Part shown: piece after piece, positions 19,943 to 31,200 of the stretch
How positions within the stretch are numbered: the first letter of the stretch is position 1
Layout of the letters: the number at the start of each line of letters is the position of its first letter
Assembly (NCBI GenBank): GCA_963573315.1
Contig: OY752149.1
Span: forward strand, 1,488,001 to 1,552,000
Direction of reading: 5' to 3'
DNA: 64,000 bases
Origin: Entomortierella parvispora
Taxonomy: Eukaryota > Mortierellomycota > Mortierellomycetes > Mortierellales > Mortierellaceae
Made by a program: the position numbers and the translations under genes
The notes under the pieces: model-generated
Database searches by the model: none
What the model was told of the DNA's origin: nothing
Seen by the model: the letters and a program-made list of their open reading frames with translations, nothing else

Positions 19943-22416
19943 ATGTATCAGGAGGTCCTCTCGCCACGCCGATCAAGACGAAGCAGGGCGCTCCTTCTGC
20001 TTTGCCTTGTACTTGTCTCAACCCACACTCTCACATCATGGATCCCTAGCGTCTCTGCAGCTGTTCCTACGAAAACAACAGGGGCTACACATCCGACTGC
20101 GGATTCCACTGCAGCCATTACCACCACTGGTGCTATAGCCACTTCGACAAGTGCACCCGATTTTATTTTCCCCAAACCCTCTCCAACAGCCTCAGCCGGA
20201 GACTCAGCATTGGGCGCATCCTGTCCTCCACCTCTCGTCCCCAATATCTATCAGTTGGACTCTGCCTCTTGCATGGGACCTTGCTGCCTACCCTGCCCTG
20301 CCTCAGCAGTGTTTTATGAACCCAACAAACTGGAGAATGTATACACCATCACCAGTATCTTTCGCGCCATTTCTGCGTCAGCTTGCGCACTGCTTGCCAT
20401 GGCCTACCTTCTCCTTCCCAACCGTCGGCAACACCCACATCTCATTGTCTTGTTGTTTGCATTGCTGATGGTCCCCTGGGAAGGATTAGGCACAGCCTGG
20501 CTGTACAAGAAGGAAGATCTACTGTGCAAGAGCGTGTACGAGATTGCAGACATGTCCAACTCGTGGTTTTGCGGACTTCAAGGTAAAAAAGATACGAGAG
20601 CCAGGAGGTTTAACAAACATGATATTCGTTTCGTACATTGCGCTAAACCCATATACTGTACTCTTTTTTTTTTCTTTTCTATTGCTGGGATACAGGCATC
20701 GCATTGCAATATATCGTGTTGGTGATGCTCTGCCTGGCCTTTTTCTTGATCTCGAACCTCCATTTCTTGACCGTGTACCGGTCCGCATTCATCCAAACAC
20801 ACATGAGTAAGTTCATGGTGTTCTCGTTCATCCTGCCCTTGTCCCTGGTGATCCCTATAGCGGTCCAGAAAAAGATTGAGAACCCAGGATTCGGCTCCAT
20901 TTGCTTTGTCAGTTCCGATGCCGCCTCGGCCTATTTCTTTTACCCACTTTCGGTCGTGGTCTGCTTGGCCACATTGCTGCATCTGGGCACCATTGCATTC
21001 ATGATCCGGACCAGTCTTCAGGCCAGCAAGAACAACAGTGTCACAAATCACTCTCTCTCAACTGTCAGCGACTCCAATGGTCAACAGCCACCAAGGAAAC
21101 GACTTCAAACAGCACGCGATATCTCGTTGCTGTTGAAACAACAATGGCGACCGGGTTTGTTTGCTTTGTGTCTACTCATCATTGATATGATCTACTGGCT
21201 ATTTTACTTTGTGGAAGCAAAGAAGCTGATGAATGTGGAACCAACGACTCCTTGGTTTGTAAATTGGACCGCTTGTTTGGGTCAACAGGCATTGCTCTCC
21301 CTTCAGTCCGGCATCCTGACTTTGAACCCTACTCCAGCTCAGTTCAAGGCCGCGGGAGACGTGGCTCAGGCAGCCTGCGCCCAAGTGGCGGTGAAAAATG
21401 TCCCGAACTTTGCCTGGGCTGCAGCATCGGATATGTTGCCAGCCCTCTTTGGTATCATGATCTTGATCATCTTTGGATCCAGAATGGAGCTGTGGGAGGA
21501 CTTAAGGACAAAATTCTTTGGCCCCCGAGGAGGTCGTCGTGGTGGAGGTGGAGGCGAACATGGAGGACATTCTTCCAAAGGCAATGCTAAAATCATGATG
21601 ATGGACGTCCAACACGACAAGCAATATTCACAAAAGGTACCTGAGCGTCCCCGTCCAGATTTCACGCCGTACCGCCAGGAAGCTGGATTTTATGACGAGG
21701 ACCTTCAACAAAACGAAAACCCTTATGGCAGTCAGACCAATTTGGCGGTTCTCTCCGGCACGACCACTTTTGGAACAGCAGATGCAAAGTTGAACGATTT
21801 TAACAGCAACTCGCGGCAAGGAGGATACCGTTTGGATACGCCTGATCCCTGGAAACCCACCGTCTGGTCCTCGGATGCCGTGGCAATGGGTCAACAAGAA
21901 GACACGTACAATACCACGTTCCGGTCGGCTTCCCCGCAACTGAGGATCAACACCAACAAAGACTATCGTCAATACCCGCAGGCCACCACCATCGCCAGGG
22001 CAATGTCTCCCATCTCGCCATCACAATCCAAGCATTTCTACAACTCTGAGGATATTGACGCGGCGCCTATCAGTCTGACCACTCCACCACCCACCTATAA
22101 CAATGGTTATTCTCGCCAAACTGGGCCGTCCACAAAGTCACCCTCTTCGCCTTCGTCATCACGCGCATTCGCCAATGGACATGGACTTGTGTCGCCCCAA
22201 AGGAACGCGGCCATCCCCATGGGTGATGGTCAGGTGGTTGTGGCGGAAGCTAGTCGCGTCCGACTGAACTACCGTATCAGCGCAGATGCACGTCAGTTCA
22301 TGGCCTCACCTCCATCTAACCGCCAGCCCGCGTTGGATTCCATGGAGCCATCCTCCCATCGCGCCATGTCTCCACCACCAGCACTACCAAGGAAAAGTAT
22401 GGCGCGCCAAAAGTAG
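19943..22416 (+). CDS. Frizzled/Smoothened-like seven-transmembrane receptor
   Basis: Exons 19943-20582 and 20696-22416; 786 residues. A signal peptide follows a basic start (RRSRRSRALLLLCLVLVSTH), then a Ser/Thr/Ala-rich extracellular stretch and a short Cys cluster (CMGPCCLPCPAS). Seven hydrophobic segments follow: SIFRAISASACALLAMAYLL, LIVLLFALLMVPWEGLG, LQYIVLVMLCLAFFLIS, FMVFSFILPLSLVIPIA, AYFFYPLSVVVCLATLL, LFALCLLIIDMIYWLFYF and LPALFGIMILIIF. The PGFGSICFVSS loop before TM5 and the TM3 end (SNLHFLTVYR) resemble the membrane region of Frizzled/Smoothened-like receptors known from early-diverging fungi and amoebae. No ten-Cys Frizzled ligand-binding domain is present. The cytosolic tail of about 290 residues is disordered and rich in Ser, Pro, Gln and Gly. 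Ligand and signalling route are unknown. Another fungal GPCR class remains possible. Confidence 0.7.
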
Positions 22417-22577
22417 TCTTTTAGTAATTAGTACCTTATTATTATACCAAACGTATGTTTTCATCGTTTCGGAGGTGCCACAACGACGTGCTAGTTTATT
22501 GATTGATGGTACTCCGTGGAAATATCTTGAAAATGAGAGAAAGAGTACAATGGATGAACAAAAAAAAAGAAATACGT

Positions 22578-24573
22578 CTATGACCGCTTGACCTGCTTGA
22601 TCTTGGCCATGTGGGACTTCAGTTTCTTGTATTTATCCGACTATAAAACGATAGATTGAAACCAAATACAAGAAAAGGGGGGGAGGTCAGTATCATCTTC
22701 AATCAGGAGGCTGTTGGAGAATATCCCATGGAAAATGGAATTTTTGCAAACTTGTGGTGGTGGCGTTTTTTACCTTTCCTCCACGCGACTTGTCATATTG
22801 GATCGAAGATTCTGGCATGAGAGCATAGGCACCACGATCAATCTGTGGCACACGAACTCCCAGAGTCTTGGGAGCAGCAGCACTACAGTTGTTTGAAAAG
22901 AAATTGTGGAAAAGAATAAGGATTATGGTTAGAGACAGATGGCATCTGTAACATCCTTTCCGCATTTTGACAGTCGCAGAACAAGACTTACTCGGCAGCA
23001 CTAGAGGAGGATGATACATCATGGCGACGGCGAGTATTGCCAGATGAAACATCTCCCTCTGCATAGTTGATCTTCTTGTCCCTGTAATCCTGACTGAGCT
23101 TGACAATGGGTCGACTCCACTTGTCAACAAGAGCGTGAGCTTGACGCTTGATCGCAGGGGTCACTCGTGACTCATCCACCTTGGTGTAAAAGTATACAAC
23201 ACGACCAATTTTGCTGTTGACAAGATGATCCGTCTGAATAGGAAGCTAATTTGGCGAATATTAAATTGTATTAGTATAGAATCCCTTTTGCAAATCCCTT
23301 TTTGTATTTCCAGCTAGCAAAATCTTTAAAAAAAGCCCAGAGTCGACATACCACATCCAGAATGGTCAAAAAGTCCTGAATAATATCCAAACTTGGCAAT
23401 GAGAATGAAGAGTCCTGCAAAGGTTCAAGCCACAATGTCATAGCCTCCAAAATTCCGTTGTCCAAAAAGGTGTTGTGTAAATGGGACCTAAAAAATGATG
23501 AAAAGAGTGTGTGCGTGCTGTTAGCAGATGTCCCCCTCATCAGTATGCAGTTTTTTTTTTTCCTGCAGCGATATATTCGTAGGCAAATCACAGGTTAGGT
23601 CGTACTTGTTCAACTGTGTCTTCACGCTCTCCAGCATCCTGACTTTGGCCAATGCGGCTTGGCGGTTCACTTTATGGTCAAGATCGGCAAAGGCCGCCTC
23701 ACGCATCTTTGCAACAAATCGTGCTGCACTCTCGTCCAACTCTGTGTCCTAAAAACATGACACGGATCCATCATGTTAACAAGCAGCCCATGAATGACTC
23801 TCGTTAAAAATAACGAAATGCTAATGACCACGCTCTTACAATATCTTCCTCGTCCTTTCTTCTTCTCCTGGAAGTCGACTTTCCACTCTTCAACGCGAGA
23901 TCGAAATCCTTCTCCAGCTGGAGAAGAGCTTGCTGGCGAGGATCCAGAGGTCCCTCCTCACCTTCAGCGGGCTGAGATGGACTGGATGCTGGTTTTGCTT
24001 TCTTGGTGGGCCTGGAGGAGACAGTTTAGCAGCGAGATAGACAATAGATAAGTGAAGGGTCCCAGAAGTGCGTTCCTCAAGTCCACAAGTCCTCTGCAAA
24101 ACATAAAACAGAGAGCGTACTTCTTCTTTTTGATCACTGGTGCTGGGGAGTCGCCGTCGGCATTTCTCTTTCTGAAACTTGGAAGCTGGGGCTCGTCCTC
24201 CTCATCATCCTCAGCATCCTCAGCATCGCCAGATGCCTCTGCCTTCTCGCCGGATGCCTCTTCTCCTTCATATGAATCGTCCTTGTCCTTGCCCGAGCGA
24301 TCTATTAGCACAAAGGATTAGGTCCGCTGCAAAGAGTACACCTGCAAGTCCTTCAAACGAAAACTGACAGCAGCAAACCTCTACCTTCATAATCGTGATC
24401 CTCGCCTTGGACCTGGTCATCCTCATCGTCATCATCTCCAAAGATGTCACGCTCAATGTGTTTCTAACAAACGAGTCATGTATAGCCGAGGACATTAGCC
24501 ATTTATGGTTTCTTCATGTCGGAGGATTTCCTCGTTGCGAGTGAACTAAAGAACAGTGCCTTACATTCGACAT
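22578..24573 (-). CDS. IWS1: Transcription elongation factor IWS1/Spn1
   Basis: Nine exons: 24573-24565, 24463-24385, 24301-24121, 24011-23840, 23748-23606, 23487-23352, 23245-22992, 22882-22774, 22640-22578; 381 residues. Iws1 binds Spt6 and travels with elongating RNA polymerase II. The acidic N-terminal third (FGDDDDEDDQVQGEDHDYED..., EDAEDDEEDEPQ) is typical. The TFIIS N-terminal-like (TND) core is continuous over four junctions: FVAKMREAAFADLDHKVNRQ, then KSHLHNTFLDNGILEAMTLWLEPL, then IQTDHLVNSKIGRVVYFYTK and ALVDKWSRPI. The last blocks (VRVPQIDRGAYALMPES and KKLKSHMAKIKQVKRS) also fit the family. The first coding exon is only nine bases (Met-Ser-Asn). The joined length is a multiple of three. 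The next gene upstream (EED) is in the same orientation, 256 bp away. Confidence 0.92.
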
Positions 24574-24829
24574 GTGGAGGGTTTCTTGTTTGTAAATAGA
24601 GAAGCTGGTTTCGTCGTGGATGCTGCAGTCGTTTTCCCGGCTCCTGGTGAATGACTGGCTGACTGGCTGACTGGTTAAATGAACGAAACAAACGAATGAG
24701 AAAAGGAATTGATGCAGCTGTCGCTTTTGTTCCAATTGATGATCAGATGCTTCGCGTTGTGTGGCTTTTTTTTTTTTTTGGGATCAATTTCAGAATTTAT
24801 TACAAAAATTATTCGCAGTTTTGGCCTCT

Positions 24830-26669
24830 TCATGGCTCCGCCTTCCAGTTGGCCCACTCGTTCAGCGTCTCGTCTGTTACATAATCATATCTCCAGATGA
24901 ACGAGTCTTCGCCTGCGCAGATGACTGTCCTTGAGTCTCTTGAAAAGATGCATGTCCGAATAGCCTTGGTCGACCGACGGTGCTTCAACTCTGTCACAGC
25001 CTTTCCACTTTCAATGTTGTAAATGTACACCGATCCGTTGCTCGTTCCAACACAGAAGAACATCTCATCCAAGCTGAAGAGTTCACAAAAAACCACAAAA
25101 ATTGTTAGCACCCTACATATTAGCTTCTCTCGATGGAATAAAGCTCACAAAGTCTTTCTATACCTGACATCAAATCGACATTGGTTGCTTGCAGTGTTCT
25201 TGATGTTGAATGTTCGAATAGGGAGCAAAGTATCCGGATCCCAGTGCTCCACTTTTCCATTCACTGACTTTGAAAGGACCTTGTCCTTGGCAAATCGAAT
25301 ACAATCTAAATAACCCGTAAATGTTAGGGATGCAATGACAGTGATTCACTTATTTAGAGTTGCCGATGTCAATTACCTATCCTTGCTGCATGCAAATTTG
25401 ATTGCAAAACACGACTTTCAGTGGCATTCACCACCACTGGCGCTTCTGGTTCCGCCTCTGTGGAAGGAATGGTCCACTCCCGAATCTCGCCATTGTATCC
25501 TCCGGTCAAGAATGTGCGACCTTCGGTTCTGGGATTAAAACACTATAACCAAGACAATTAGAAATGGATCTTAACAAACTGGGCTGTGATCTTCACAGTT
25601 CAGATGATGACCAGGAAACACAACAATCTATACATACCACAACAGATGCCTTGATCTCAAAGATGAATAGACACTTTCCTGTGACAATGTTCCACATTCG
25701 CACGCTTCCATCCTTGGATGCCGACAAGAGATAATCATCCGAAACGGGATGCGCCTGAATGTCGGTAATAGTATCTAAAAAAGATGACAGGTCTTAATAT
25801 TCATGCGTAACGCCATGTACGACACAATCAAACATGACCAGAACGTACGATTATGTCCTGTCAAACGAATAAGCTCTTTTGATCTGGCCAGACTGAGAAT
25901 GTGGATGATTTTATCAGTTCCTGCAGTGGCTAGCACGGCATCCTGTGGCTGATGCATCCAACAACACGTCAACATTTCCTATTTTCAGTGAAAACGAGGC
26001 ATGAGTACGCAATCAAAATGAAGCTATTTCACAGACGATTTCAATACTTACTGGGAGTTCCTCCGCTCCACTCTCGCCCACAGGATCAAGCAAGAAATGG
26101 GACATGATATCCAGATGGTCACCACAGTGCTCATTGTCGTAAATATTGGCCTATTATCGTATCGAGTTTTGTTTTGATAGATAGATGGTTAGACTTCAAA
26201 CGGTCTTGGTCCCTCTCTCCATTGCCTCCATGTTCATAGTTGCTAGCGTTACCTGGGGCCCTCCTGTAGTTCCAATGATGTTACTGTTATCCATTGCATC
26301 TCGTTTGACTGCACCTCGCTTCTCAAAGGTCTTGACGTGCTCCAGTCCAAAGGGAGTCTTGTTGTGCCTTTGGTTTAAACAAAACGCCATCTGATTGATT
26401 TCACTGCCGTGATTTTCCTTGACAATACGACAGAGTCTCTGGTTTTTGAAAATGGCCTCCAATTGTTCGACTGCGCTGACAGCAGGAGGTGCGATGGTGG
26501 TGGATTCAGATGGCGATCCATTTGCCTCGTCCTCCATGCTCGAGGACAATGGCGACTTTGGTTTTTTGCTTGGACCGGGCGAGGCCGATGACGAAGGGGT
26601 GAAGTAGTCTTCCTCGGAGGAGGGGGTGGCAACTTCCTCCCGTTCGCGCTTAAGAGGTGAAGTTGACAT
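24830..26669 (-). CDS. EED: EED/ESC homologue, WD40 subunit of Polycomb Repressive Complex 2
   Basis: Seven exons: 26669-26253, 26150-26052, 25978-25849, 25774-25638, 25542-25377, 25305-25164, 25073-24830; 444 residues, close to animal EED. After a disordered Ser/Glu-rich N-terminus the WD40 propeller starts at ENHGSEINQMAFCLN. EED-specific blocks appear in order: CCWMHQPQDAVLATAGTDKI (compare TCAWTYD...AVAGSRGII), SASKDGSVRMWNI, RIDCIRFAKDKVLSKSVNGK (compare DCVRWLGDLILSKSCENAI), RFDVSLDEMFFCVGTSNGSV (compare the FW..MLALGNQVGKL block), and AIRTCIFSRDSRTVICAGED before SIWRYD. EED binds H3K27me3 and activates EZH2-type methyltransferase. No EZH2 or SUZ12 gene is in this window. Aromatic-cage residues were not mapped one by one. 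Confidence 0.87.
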
Positions 26670-27033
26670 TGGTGGGGATGGTGATGATGATGATGACAAG
26701 TTCGAAGGGAAGGAAACGAGATGCAGCCAGAAAGACAGCACGACTTTCAGACGCGCTTCGGTGCCCGATCAACAATCAATGAAAACAACAGTCCCTGGCG
26801 CGCGTTTTTTTTTTCATTTTTAGTGGCAAAGAGCAGGGCAGACACACAGACAGACGGACCCATGGATCATCGGGTGCAGCCAACTAGCTCCTCGGCCGTC
26901 GCTTCACTGGGCCCCGTGTCTCTGGTATAGCTCTATGTATGGTATGGTATGGTATGGACAGTCAAGGGGTATGGATGGTATGCCTTTGTTCACTCCTTGG
27001 TCGCTTGCACTATGAACACTCAACCTCAATGGG

Positions 27034-27689
27034 TCACTGATCCTCGTTGTCAGATCCCTCTGGTTTGTCTTCTTGCTCCTTGTCCTCTTCATCATTCCCT
27101 CCCTGCGCCTCCTCTTTGAGCTGCTTGCTCAGCTTGTTATTGCTGGCCCGCTGTTTCCTCCGTTGCCTCTTGGATCGGTTCTTTTCAGTCTTTTCCTCGT
27201 CCTCTGTTTTCATCGCCTCAATCTTCTCTTCATATTCTCGCTGTTCCCGTGCCTAAAATAAAAAAAAGCAAGGAGAAAAGAAATGACGTTCATAGTTTAG
27301 ATAAACAGCCCTTACATGTTGAGACATGACAATGTTGAGAGAGAGTCCCATAGATCTCCTGGTTTTTTTTTCCTTACCTCCTTTGACTCCAGTTCCATGT
27401 TCTTCAATCGTGCATATTCTCTTCTACGTCCCGCACGGTAGACATGGAACTCTCCACTTCCAGCACCGGCACTAGATCCCTGGACATTCTTCACATAGTC
27501 TTTGGGCTCTTTGACTGCCCGCTTCTCATTAGGCCGCTCTGGAATGTGTACGGGCTTGTCGATCTTTTCCAACAACTTGTCTAGTTGCTTCTTTTGTAAT
27601 TCCAAGGGGGTGAAGTGATGTTTTTTGGGTCCTGCTCCTGGTCCCGCAGAATCTTCATCATCGGACCGGCTATGTTTGGCTGCAGACAT
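27034..27689 (-). CDS. PRKRIP1: PRKRIP1-like spliceosomal protein (DUF1168)
   Basis: Exons 27689-27378 and 27252-27034 (GTAAGG...TTAG intron) give 176 residues. The diagnostic motif GSSAGAGSGEFHVYRAGRRR is nearly identical to that of animal PRKRIP1, followed by a long charged helix (REYEEKIEAMKTEDEEKTEK...) and a basic RSKRQRRKQR patch with an acidic tail. N-terminal KPVHIPERPNEKR corresponds to the VPIPEK segment. In human spliceosome structures PRKRIP1 is a second-step (C*) factor that clamps U2 and the catalytic core with its long helix; the fungal role is inferred. A GTCACGTG element lies 110 bp upstream. Confidence 0.9.
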
Positions 27690-28246
27690 TGTTCGATTCG
27701 TGAGGTGAACTCGTATATACGCTACGGCTTTCGATGGTGGTGTTGGAGGTACCTGTTTTTTGGATGGATGAGGAGTTTGTTGATGATGTGAAAGGGGTCA
27801 CGTGGTGGGTGGGCGCTCTGGATTTTTTCGCGAGATGGACGTGTTTTGCGTGCAATTCATAAGAAAGTAAGAAAAGGAACAGGAGGCAACCAAAGGCTGG
27901 GGCGGGGTGCAGGAGACCAAGGACGAGTCGTCCGCCCAAGGGATAGCTTGTTCAAGGGAAGGAGGGGTGGAGGAGGGAAGAGAATGATCTCTGACACTTC
28001 CTTGGGCTACAGTTCAGGATCCTTTGGCACTTTGGGAAAGGAGGCACGCCTGATGGACACAGTTCTCCTGCTGCATGGATAGTGAGGGAACATGTAGGAG
28101 AGGGGGCTCTAGGCATCAAAAACAGAAGGATGGCTCTCGCCGCTAATAGATTCACCTTGTTCATTCAGACATTTCTTCATTCTTCCGTCCATCACCATCA
28201 CTTGCAGTAACTCCATCATTCCCTCCTCCCCCACATTCCACAAGCT
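27690..28246. promoter_or_regulatory. Divergent promoter PRKRIP1 / RHAMM-like gene
   Basis: About 560 bp between two divergent starts. It holds GTCACGTG at 27797-27804 on the PRKRIP1 side; open frames seen here are short and unrecognisable. Confidence 0.5.
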
Positions 28247-31200
28247 ATGTTTCCTAGAAGCGAGCGCTTTGTGGAGAAGGTACAATCAGAAAAAAAATTA
28301 TGCAACGTGGTGGTTGTGCAGGTGCTGTACCCCGAAGCAAAAGAACCATGGGTCTAATCGTTACTCCTCTTCCCTGGTTCACGTTCAAAGATTGACATTA
28401 CTCCAGGACCCAACCATTATGATGTCAAACTGACCGACGATGACCCTTACAAACGGTTTGGGTTCTTGGGTAAAACAAAGCGTTTTGGAGATAGTCCAAT
28501 GAACCACTCCAACGACTCTGGGACCCACCACTCGTCCTCAAACACCACTTCCGCACATCACGGCTCAAGTCCCTACGAAAGAAGTTCCTTGGCCGTCTCT
28601 CTACCCTCATTAATTATTGACGACGACGCCTCTTCCGTCCACTCCAATGGATCCACCACCCCCGATTATCCTTCCCGAAGACCAACCGCCGTAGGACGTT
28701 CCAAAAGCTCTGACAAACTTGGAACAACAACCGCTATGAACAACAAAGCAGAGGAGCGGCTAAAGAAAGAGGTAGAGTCCACTTCTTTTTTTTGTCTGTG
28801 TGTGTGTTCTTGACACTTAATCGTAAAGCGTGTAGTTACTCCTGGATCTGATTGCCAACATTGTAACGTGTTTTTGAACCCCTCCTTTGATCGCGCCCAT
28901 CAGTTGGCAGACTTGTCAGATAGATTCGAAAAGTACCGCATCTCACACCAACGGGACCTCGATGCCCTCAGCGAGAAACAAAAGAAGAGCGAAGTACAGT
29001 ACCAGGGCGCCATCAAGGAGAAGAACTCAATCCTGACGCAGCTGGCTGCAAAGGAGTCCGAGATAGGTATTGTTCAAAGGGATATTTTTGGATACGAGCT
29101 TTGCCCTCTCCAACAAGAAAGGCTCAGCAATTGGGCTGCTCTTTAATAATACTGCAGACTGCAAGAGCGCGAGTAGTAACCTGATGATCTCTCATCCTTT
29201 TTTTTTCTGTTCTGTTGCTCAATGAAACAATAGCCGATCTTATGGCTAGGCAAACAAGGCTCAAAGCCAGTGTAAGCATGCAGTAGAAAGGAGGGGGGGA
29301 AAAAATTAGAGTTGATTCAAAGTTAATTGAGCCTTCCTGGAGCTCACTGTCTGCCGTGAGATGAAATCCTGGACTCTGCAAGGGACAGTCGAGTTTCTAC
29401 CTTCAACTCTGAATGCATCTAATCATCCATTGAACCTCTTTCTTCTTCTGTGTTGCCTTTTTATAGCTTGAAAAGTCTGAAAAGGTAGCCCAAACAGTGG
29501 CTGAAAAATCAGGCAAGAGCACACAACAGCTGAAGCGAATAGAAGAGCTCGAGAGGGTCTTGGCTCGATCTCGTGCGTCCCTGGAGGAGCAAGAGACCAT
29601 TTCCAAAGACCTGCGGCAGAAACTGGACCAAGAAAGACAAGAGTCCCTTCTTCAATTGAATTCCCAAAAGGAGAAGTCGGAGCAAGAACTCGCCGGGGTT
29701 CAAGCCTTACATCAAGTTGCCGAGGATCAGTACAGGGAAGAGCTTAGGATCGCAAAGGAGGTCTCAGATCATTGGAGGAAAAAACTAGCCGCACTTGAAC
29801 AACGAATTCGAGAACTGGAAGAGCAACTCGAGGCAGAAAGACGATTGGTAGCAGAGCTTCAAGAGATGATGAAGAGAGAACGGATCCAGTTGCAGGAAAA
29901 GATTGACCTCGCTCATACTCAGCTGGCAGACTGTCAACGACAAAGTGCCGAGATGGCAGCCAAATCCAACACGACTATTGGCCAGCTTGAGCGCGAAAAG
30001 GAGGCAATGTATCAGGATCTTCAGTCTTCTCTCTCGGCTTTCACGGCACTGGAATCGACCCACAAGAAAACAGAGTCAGATTTGGCAGAACACAAGATGC
30101 AGCATGCAGACACTGTCGCCATCATGTCTCGGCAGCAGCAGGATCAACAGGATCTCTTGTCCAAGGAAAGGCTAGAGAATAATAAGGCGAAGTCCGCTAT
30201 GGAGCAGTCGATAGTGCAATTGACCAATGAGTTAAGTCAAAACCGGGACACACTCCTCAAGGTGCAGCAGGATCGGGCAAGTTTAAAGGAGAAATATGAC
30301 ATGAATCAAACCAACCTTCAAACGATCGAGCAACAGCTGGAAACCCTGAATCAGAAGCACGAAAAGACGATTTTGTCTGCTCAGCAGGAGCACGATTCTT
30401 CTGAAGCAAAGTATGCCTCCCTCTTGTCTGCCTCCTCTCAGGAACAAAAAAAGGCGTTGGACGTAGCTGCCGATCTCCGAGGTTTACTAGACAAAAAGGA
30501 GGAAGAGTTGGCCAGGGTCATGCAGACTATCAGCGCGGTCCAAGCAGAGCTCCATACTGTGGAATCTGAACGGGAGGAAGTTGTTGCATTGAGACAACAG
30601 GAAAGTAAAATATCAGAGGAAACTTTGAAGAAACTAAAAGAAATGGAGGAACAGAAAGTAGAACAGGATCGCCAACAGCACACTCTTGAGAAGGAAAGCC
30701 AGGAGCTCCGAACAGAGTGTCAAAGGCTTCACGACGAGACCATGCAGCAGGACGAGTCTATCATCACGCTCAAGTCTCAGGTGGAGCAGGAAAGAACAGA
30801 CAAACTGCGACGTGACGCCGAGGCCCAAAAACGGATACGGGAGCTGGAAGAGATCTACCTTGTGGCGACTAGGCAAGCAGAAACCTTCCATGACAATGAA
30901 AAGGTATGGGAGTCAGAAAGAACGAATCTTCTGGAGAGTTCATCGTCTCAAAGGGATTTGATCCAGAGTCTTCAATCCCAACTGGAAATGCAAGCAACTG
31001 AACACGAGCAAGAATCGGTTGTCAACAAAACACGTGTTCAGGAACTTGAAGACCGGTGTAAGGCCATGGAGAGGGGTTTCCAAGAGCTGTATGAGAAAGC
31101 TGGGTCTCCCCAACTTGACACGGATACGACTGAAGACGGCTGGCACAAATACTCCAGAGCCGTGGTTCAAGTTATCGATCAAAGATCGTTGCTCAACAAG

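Noticed and set aside
20578..21051. 157-residue minus-strand frame
   Set aside because: Antisense of receptor transmembrane exons.
24119..24121. Reading the IWS1 gene as separate small genes
   Set aside because: Each fragment ends at a GT donor and starts at an AG acceptor, and joining restores a continuous TFIIS-N (TND) core in frame.
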